This document shows positions 26,386-31,068 of a DNA stretch of 31,068 bases, one piece after another. The number at the start of each line of letters is the position of its first letter. Positions within the stretch are counted from its first letter, which is position 1. The notes under the pieces are model-generated. The model had not been told where the DNA came from, searched no databases, and was given only the letters and a program-made list of their open reading frames with translations. The stretch comes from Desulfobacter curvatus DSM 3379 (GTDB lineage: Bacteria; Desulfobacterota; Desulfobacteria; Desulfobacterales; Desulfobacteraceae), in NCBI RefSeq assembly GCF_000373985.1, contig NZ_KB893096.1, positions 1 to 31,068 on the forward strand, read 5' to 3'. A program made the translations under genes and the position numbers.

Positions 26386-27261
26386 ATGAAACAAGTATTT
26401 ATACTAACTTTACTATTCTTTCTGGTGGCGGCAGGCCCAGGTTTTTGCCAGACAGGCACCTATCACATTGGGCCCAGGGATGTCTTAAGCGTTTCCATAC
26501 ATGCCGGTGGTGTGGCCCAGGAAAAGATAGACGTAACCGTATCTGAACATGGAAAAATAAATGTGCCGTTTATCGGGTCGATTAAGGCCGAAGGATTGAC
26601 CCTGACGGAACTGGAGGATGCGATTCAGACCCCCCTTGCGCAGGACTATTTTGTTAATCCCCAGGTCAATGTACAGGTAAAAGAGTACCATAGCATCAGT
26701 TTTTTCATCTCCGGTGCAGTTAAAAAACCGGGGCAGTACGAAATGACATCCGTCACCAATTTTCTTGAACTGGTATCCCGGGCCGAAGGATTACTCAAAG
26801 ACCGGGGCTCCATCGCCTATGTGCTGCGGGAAATCCATGGTATCAGCACGGAAGAGGATGTCAAAAAAGCCATTAAAAATAATGCCACCATCAAGGTGGA
26901 CTTAACCCAGTTGCTGGACGAGGGCGATATGTCCCATAATATTACTCTGGTTCCCGGGGATATCGTCTACATTCCAAGGGCCGACAAGTTGAATCAGTCC
27001 GTATACAAAATATATGTGGAAGGCGAGGTTAAAAAACCCGGGGTTTATGATTATCAACCCGGCATGACGGCTATGGCGGCCTGCGTCATGGCCGGTGGAT
27101 TTGACAAATATGCCGCCATATCACGGGTGAAAATCGTACGAAATGAAAACGGTAAACAGGAGGTCATCAAGGTGAATCTGGAAAAGGTACAGGACGGCCG
27201 GACCCCTGATATACCCATAAAACCCGGTGACCACATTCATATCCCTGAGACCTGGCTTTAA
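26386..27261 (+). CDS. Polysaccharide export protein, OPX/Wza family (short form)
   Basis: The 291-residue exported protein has a signal peptide (MKQVFILTLLFFLVAAGPGF). A Poly_export domain follows (about residues 24-100: YHIGPRDVLSVSIH, then INVPFIGSIKAEGLTL). Two SLBB domains come next (about 105-195 with ISGAVKKPGQYEM; about 205-290 with VEGEVKKPGVYDY). Cys22 is preceded by PGF, which is not a good lipobox. The protein ends after SLBB2 with no C-terminal amphipathic helix, unlike E. coli Wza (about 380 residues). It may therefore need the adjacent beta-barrel to cross the outer membrane. Confidence 0.9.
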   Translation: MKQVFILTLLFFLVAAGPGFCQTGTYHIGPRDVLSVSIHAGGVAQEKIDVTVSEHGKINVPFIGSIKAEGLTLTELEDAIQTPLAQDYFVNPQVNVQVKEYHSISFFISGAVKKPGQYEMTSVTNFLELVSRAEGLLKDRGSIAYVLREIHGISTEEDVKKAIKNNATIKVDLTQLLDEGDMSHNITLVPGDIVYIPRADKLNQSVYKIYVEGEVKKPGVYDYQPGMTAMAACVMAGGFDKYAAISRVKIVRNENGKQEVIKVNLEKVQDGRTPDIPIKPGDHIHIPETWL

Positions 27262-27272
27262 GGAGCAACCAT

Positions 27273-28817
27273 ATGACATCTGAGACCCCAGAACAGATCA
27301 ACGAAGAAGAGATCCATTTATCCGACTACCTGAATGTGGTGTTAAACCACAAGGGGCTGATTCTGTCCTTTTTACTGATTACAGTGGTGGCAACAGCAAT
27401 TTTTACTTTCAGTACCAAGCCCGTGTACCAGGCGGCATCTAAACTGGTCATCGGGATGAGCAGAAATGTCTCGCCGCTTTCGGGGCAATCCTATTCCATG
27501 GACAGCTTCTATGTTGAAGAGAAAAATTTTAACACCCATTTTAAGCTGATCGCCTCAAAACCCGTACTCAAAATGGTGGCACAAGAGGTGGATTTAAGCC
27601 CGGACACAGACCAGCAAGCCGCCAATCCTTTGGTGCGTTATATGTCCAGGGTTAAGGAAAATATTAAGCTGGTCAAAACCGCCGTTAAGGATTTCATAAA
27701 GCAATTGTTACCTGAATCAGATCCGGCGTTGGAGGTTGGTCTGTTGGAAGAGTCCATAGACACAGCCTATCGACAGCTTTTGTCCATGATCACGGTCAAC
27801 CCGGTGGATGAAACCCGGATTATGGAAATTGTAGCAAAAGATACCGATCCCCAGCGGGCCCGGGACATTGCCAATGCCGTGGCCCAAAAATACATTGAAT
27901 TTGATCTCTCCACCAAGCTGAAATCATCTACGGACAAATTGAATTGGATGACCAACGAGCTTTACGGGGTAAAAAAGAAGCTGGAGGATGCGGAAAAAGA
28001 GTTTATTGATTACAAACAGTCCCAGAAGATGTTTTCCATGGAAGGCAGACAGACTCTGATCACCCAGAAGATCGCTTCCTTTAACCGGAACTATCTTGAA
28101 ATAAAGAACAAAAAGCTGGAGCTTGATACAACGCTTCAGGGATTGCGGGCGGCCATGGGAAACAGTGCCAACATCATGCGGATCAAATCTTTGGTGGATG
28201 ATCCCATTATTAAAGATTTGTATTCGATCCTGACCTCCCTGGAAATTGAAAAGGGACATTTGTCAAAGGTGTACAAACCTAAGCATCCTAAAATTGTTGA
28301 GGTGGTGTCTAAAATCGAAAACACCGGTGCCAAGCTGAGGAGCGAACTGGAAAAAAAGATGGTTGCCATGAAGCGGGAGCGCGATATTCTGGCTAACCAG
28401 GAGCGGGAGATTAAAAAGCAGATTGCCGAATTTGAGAACGAGGCTATGCAAACCAGTGAAAAGGAGCTGGCCTACAACATTTACCAGCGCAACGTTAATA
28501 CCAGCCAGCAACTGTATGATATTTTGTTATCCCAGGTGAAAGAGTCTAATATCCTTCAATCCTCGGATGCGTCCAATTTGACCATTGTGGAAACTGCAGA
28601 CCTGCCTGAAGAACCGGTTAAGCCCAACAAGAAACGCAATTTTTTGCTCAGTATTGTGCTTGGACTTTTTGGTGGGGTCGGGCTTGCATTCTTCCTTGAA
28701 TACCTTAACCAGACCATTCGAAATGAGGAGGATGCCGAACGGTTTTTGGGGTATCCTGTGATTGCGGTTGTACCGGATGCAAGTTTGAAAAACGCCTCAT
28801 ACGGAGGGCACAAATAG
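27273..28817 (+). CDS. Chain-length/co-polymerase protein, GumC/Wzz (PCP) family
   Basis: The 514-residue inner-membrane protein controls polymer length and links Wzy to export. The Wzz domain begins HLSDYLNVVLNHKG, with TM1 about 28-47. A long charged helical stretch (about 215-430) forms coiled coils in the periplasm. A proline-rich segment (LPEEPVKPNKKRN) leads into TM2 (about 457-475). A short cytoplasmic tail contains ERFLGYPVIAVVP, the usual contact with the kinase. The kinase is a separate gene that begins directly after the stop. AAGGAGCAACCAT gives a strong ribosome-binding site. Confidence 0.9.
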   Translation: MTSETPEQINEEEIHLSDYLNVVLNHKGLILSFLLITVVATAIFTFSTKPVYQAASKLVIGMSRNVSPLSGQSYSMDSFYVEEKNFNTHFKLIASKPVLKMVAQEVDLSPDTDQQAANPLVRYMSRVKENIKLVKTAVKDFIKQLLPESDPALEVGLLEESIDTAYRQLLSMITVNPVDETRIMEIVAKDTDPQRARDIANAVAQKYIEFDLSTKLKSSTDKLNWMTNELYGVKKKLEDAEKEFIDYKQSQKMFSMEGRQTLITQKIASFNRNYLEIKNKKLELDTTLQGLRAAMGNSANIMRIKSLVDDPIIKDLYSILTSLEIEKGHLSKVYKPKHPKIVEVVSKIENTGAKLRSELEKKMVAMKRERDILANQEREIKKQIAEFENEAMQTSEKELAYNIYQRNVNTSQQLYDILLSQVKESNILQSSDASNLTIVETADLPEEPVKPNKKRNFLLSIVLGLFGGVGLAFFLEYLNQTIRNEEDAERFLGYPVIAVVPDASLKNASYGGHK

Positions 28818-30050
28818 ATGTTGAAGCTGAAAAAAAAGAACAAAGAAGAAAACAACGCCCTGCTGGACCAGTATCCTGCCAAGTCCGGCTATGCCGAATC
28901 CTACAGGACTATGCGGACAAACCTTCAGTTTGCCTCCATGGACAGAGACCTGACTGTTATCTGCGTGACCAGTGCCACGGAAAAGGAGGGGAAGACTAAT
29001 ACGGTGGCAAATCTGGCTTATACCATTGCCCAGACCGGCCAGCATGTGCTGATGGTGGATTGTGATTTAAGAAAGCCCGGGTTGACCCATCGGTTTGGCA
29101 AAAAAGGCGAGCCCGGTCTGTCCGAATTGGTGTCGGAGCAACTGGGCACGTTGATGGCTGAGGGATCAACTGCAAAGATTAAGCTCAATGATCTGGTTAA
29201 GCTGAATAATTTGCAGCGGCGTACCGGGATTCTCTCCATTGCAGATGAAGAAAATTCGGTGGAGTTAAGTTTTTACGACGGCAGTCTCACAGATGTGTAC
29301 TGGAAAAACCGGCCGGACAATAAAAAGCTTGCCTCTTCTCTGGTGGCGGCCAATCTTTTGACAAAAGAACAGGCCCAGCTGGCCATTGGCCACCAGCGGC
29401 GATCGGTGCAGAAGCTGGGGACCATTCTGACCACCATGGGTATGATTACCATGGCAGATCTGAAAAAACATCTGTCCATGCATATTGTGGAGGCGTTTAA
29501 AACAGCGGCCTCCATTTATAATGGGCAATTTAAATTTACACCGATGCCCGCCAGCCAGATTGACACTACGATTGAACATGATGTCAATTTTGAAAAAATG
29601 TTCCAAGAGTTTTTGGATGAAGGCCACCAGTTTCCCTACCTGGCCGATATGATTGAGTCTGTGGTAACCAAAACAGATGTTGATAATTTATATCTTATGC
29701 CGTCAGGAAAAATTCCGCCCAACCCGTCGGAGATGGTAAACTCCGGTAAGATGGCGTTTGCTTTGAATCATCTTTCCAATGTGTATGATTTTGTCATTAT
29801 TGATACCCCGCCGGTGCTGCCGGCAAGTGATGCCCTGGTGCTGTCTCCGGGGACAGACGGGGTGTTGCTGGTTGTAAAGGCCAACCAGGTAAACAGGAAG
29901 TATATCAAGGATGCTGTCAAGCAGCTTGAATCGGTGGGAACAAAAATTCTTGGCGTGGTTTTGAACCGTGTGGATGTGAGCCGGGAACGTTACTATCGGT
30001 ATTATAGTAAATATTATACGTCATACTATGGAGAAGATGCCGAAGAGTAA
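28818..30050 (+). CDS. BY-kinase (CpsD/Wzc-type tyrosine autokinase) with inserted DUF4388/PATAN-like domain
   Basis: The 410-residue cytoplasmic kinase partners the GumC protein. Residues 20-115 hold the first half of the fold: ESYRTMRTNLQF, Walker A TSATEKEGKT (51-60; usually SxxPGEGKS, so the first Gly is replaced) and Walker A' VLMVDCDLRKPG (Asp81, Asp83). The second half resumes at about 290: LMPSGKIPPNPSEM, Walker B VIIDTPP (326-332), then a C-terminal tyrosine cluster RERYYRYYSKYYTSYYGEDA (autophosphorylation sites). Between them lie about 150-170 extra residues (about 118-285). There, NLQRRTGILSI, ELSFYDGSLTDVYW, LLTKEQAQLAI, LGTILTTMGMITMADLKKHL and YNGQFKFTP read as a DUF4388/PATAN-like domain. 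Normal BY-kinase cores are about 230 residues. The insert is in frame, similar in composition, and leaves the motifs intact, so a functional fusion is likely. Confidence 0.88.
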   Translation: MLKLKKKNKEENNALLDQYPAKSGYAESYRTMRTNLQFASMDRDLTVICVTSATEKEGKTNTVANLAYTIAQTGQHVLMVDCDLRKPGLTHRFGKKGEPGLSELVSEQLGTLMAEGSTAKIKLNDLVKLNNLQRRTGILSIADEENSVELSFYDGSLTDVYWKNRPDNKKLASSLVAANLLTKEQAQLAIGHQRRSVQKLGTILTTMGMITMADLKKHLSMHIVEAFKTAASIYNGQFKFTPMPASQIDTTIEHDVNFEKMFQEFLDEGHQFPYLADMIESVVTKTDVDNLYLMPSGKIPPNPSEMVNSGKMAFALNHLSNVYDFVIIDTPPVLPASDALVLSPGTDGVLLVVKANQVNRKYIKDAVKQLESVGTKILGVVLNRVDVSRERYYRYYSKYYTSYYGEDAEE

Positions 30051-30080
30051 TCTTTCGGCTAGACAAAAAGTGGGTACTAT

Positions 30081-30917
30081 TTGAAGACTAATACAAGTGA
30101 TTATAATATCACTATCAGTCTGGATGCTCCGGCCGGGTCCGTTCTAAAAGATGTCTGGCAATACAGGCATCTTTTCTATTTTCTGGCCTGGCGGGACATC
30201 CTGGTCCGGTATAAGCAGACCCTGGCCGGGGTGGCCTGGGGCGTGATAAAGCCTTTATCCACAATGGTGGTTTTTACCCTTGTCTTTGGTAAACTTGCTG
30301 ATTTGCCGTCAGGACAAGCGCCCTATGGTGTTATGGTTCTGGCGGCGCTTTTGCCTTGGCAATTTTTCACCAATATCCTTTCCAATACCGGCAATTCCCT
30401 GGTGTCAAATGCCTCGTTGGTTTCAAAGGTCTATTTCCCCCGGGTGATTATTCCCATGGCCACGGTGGTGGTGGCTCTGGCGGATTTCCTTATTGCCTTT
30501 GCCCTGCTTGCTGGGATGATGTTGGTCTACGGGGTGTGGCCGGGTATGACCATTCTGCTGCTGCCCGGGTTCATGGCAATCGCCATATTGACTTCCCTGG
30601 GTACAGGGCTGTTTGTGGCCGCACTGAATGTGAAGTACCGGGATTTTATGCACCTGACGCCTTTTATTCTCCAATTTGGGCTGTACATGTCCCCTGTAGG
30701 GTATTCCAGCAGCATTGTGCCCGAGGGGTGGCGGTTTATTTACAGTCTAAACCCCATGGTGGGGGTGATCGACGGATTCCGGTGGGTGCTTTTGGGAGAA
30801 ATCGCTTTGGTGTATTGGCCGGGGGTTTTTATGTCTGTGGTATTGTCCATGATGATATTTATTTTCGGGCTTAAATTTTTCATCCGGAATGAGCGGGATT
30901 TTGCTGACGTAATATAA
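30081..30917 (+). CDS. wzm: ABC-2-type polysaccharide export permease (Wzm/KpsM/TagG family)
   Basis: The 278-residue protein has six predicted membrane helices. Family marks are the N-terminal amphipathic segment WQYRHLFYFLAWRDILVRYKQT, then AGVAWGVIKPL, then NVKYRDFMHLTPFILQ, and the C-terminal ending NERDFADVI. It would export lipid-linked glycan across the inner membrane with an ATPase (Wzt). The start is TTG at 30081, 30 bases after the kinase stop. The ORF is complete, but no ATP-binding partner follows in the remaining 151 bases. It may belong to the next, ABC-dependent glycan cluster. Confidence 0.88.
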   Translation: MKTNTSDYNITISLDAPAGSVLKDVWQYRHLFYFLAWRDILVRYKQTLAGVAWGVIKPLSTMVVFTLVFGKLADLPSGQAPYGVMVLAALLPWQFFTNILSNTGNSLVSNASLVSKVYFPRVIIPMATVVVALADFLIAFALLAGMMLVYGVWPGMTILLLPGFMAIAILTSLGTGLFVAALNVKYRDFMHLTPFILQFGLYMSPVGYSSSIVPEGWRFIYSLNPMVGVIDGFRWVLLGEIALVYWPGVFMSVVLSMMIFIFGLKFFIRNERDFADVI

Positions 30918-31068
30918 TCTATGTCCAGCGCTGACGCATCAAAATTTATTGTCAATGATATCAGGGGGGCGGAGCGACATCTAAAATTATTTTGTCGCAA
31001 AATTATAATAGACACTCTGCAGGTCTTTTGATAATGTAACGTGGATGTGTGTGAGTTCACCCACCAAT
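30918..31068. other. Non-coding tail after the permease, with a small hairpin
   Basis: A wzt gene would normally start here. Instead, an ATG at 30921, three bases after the permease stop, opens only a 36-codon frame with no Walker A or ABC-like start. GCGACA (30974-30979) pairs with TGTCGC (30993-30998) around an AT-rich 13-base loop. No T-run follows, so terminator function is doubtful. The window ends before any further gene can be judged. Confidence 0.45.

Noticed and set aside
30974..30998. Rho-independent terminator after the permease
   Set aside because: The stem is six base pairs with an AT-rich 13-base loop and no T-run follows.
31035..31068. Possible group II intron 5' end (GTGTG) or retron start after the permease
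   Set aside because: The motif is only five bases and the window ends at once, so there is no secondary structure or reverse transcriptase to support it.

Overview
The window is a surface- or exopolysaccharide biosynthesis and export locus in which every convincing gene lies on the + strand. It begins inside a truncated gene and ends just after an ABC-transporter permease. No rRNA, tRNA or CRISPR array is visible. Gene content and style suggest a Gram-negative bacterium, most likely a Desulfobacterota/deltaproteobacterial (Desulfobacterales-like) organism. The reasons are an outer-membrane export protein and beta-barrel, a DUF4388/PATAN-type domain, sulfated-glycan genes and TTG/GTG starts. 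The lineage is an inference from gene style and was not tested.

Layout. (1) 1-4190: a 3' gene fragment, an AT-rich gap, a secreted heparinase II/III-fold polysaccharide lyase, a sulfotransferase, and a gap holding a well-initiated but 27-codon minus-strand ORF that may be an insertion-sequence remnant. (2) 4191-7617: fnlA-fnlB-fnlC (capEFG/wbjBCD), the three-enzyme route from UDP-GlcNAc to UDP-L-FucNAc. (3) 7722-8134: a cupin sugar isomerase/epimerase broken by an apparent one-base deletion. (4) 8131-17826: the serotype-like variable cassette, with three GT4 glycosyltransferases, one GT2, a Wzx flippase, a ferredoxin/FrhB-type protein paired with a polysaccharide pyruvyl transferase, and a Wzy-like polymerase. 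Its second half is strikingly AT-rich. (5) 17947-24140: an AlgD-type GDP-mannose 6-dehydrogenase, two more GT4-type transferases, an NTP_transf_5 nucleotidyltransferase and the phosphoglycosyl transferase that primes synthesis on undecaprenyl phosphate. (6) 24274-30050: a short lipoprotein-like ORF, a PHP-type tyrosine phosphatase (CpsB/CapC), a beta-barrel porin, a short OPX (Wza-like) export protein, a GumC/Wzz-type co-polymerase and a BY-kinase with an extra domain in its middle. (7) 30081-30917: a Wzm-type ABC permease whose ATPase partner is not in the window.

How they fit together. The primase loads the first sugar-1-phosphate on undecaprenyl phosphate. Six glycosyltransferases extend it using donors that probably include UDP-L-FucNAc and GDP-mannuronate. 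Pyruvyl and sulfate groups may be added. Wzx flips the repeat unit and Wzy polymerises it under control of the GumC/Wzz protein, the BY-kinase and the PHP phosphatase. The polymer leaves through the short OPX protein together with the beta-barrel. The heparinase-fold lyase may trim or turn over the product. The inferred product is an acidic heteropolysaccharide.

The most unusual item is the BY-kinase (28818-30050). About 150 residues resembling a DUF4388/PATAN domain sit between its Walker A' and Walker B motifs, which would bring a signalling-adaptor domain directly into the polymer-length switch.
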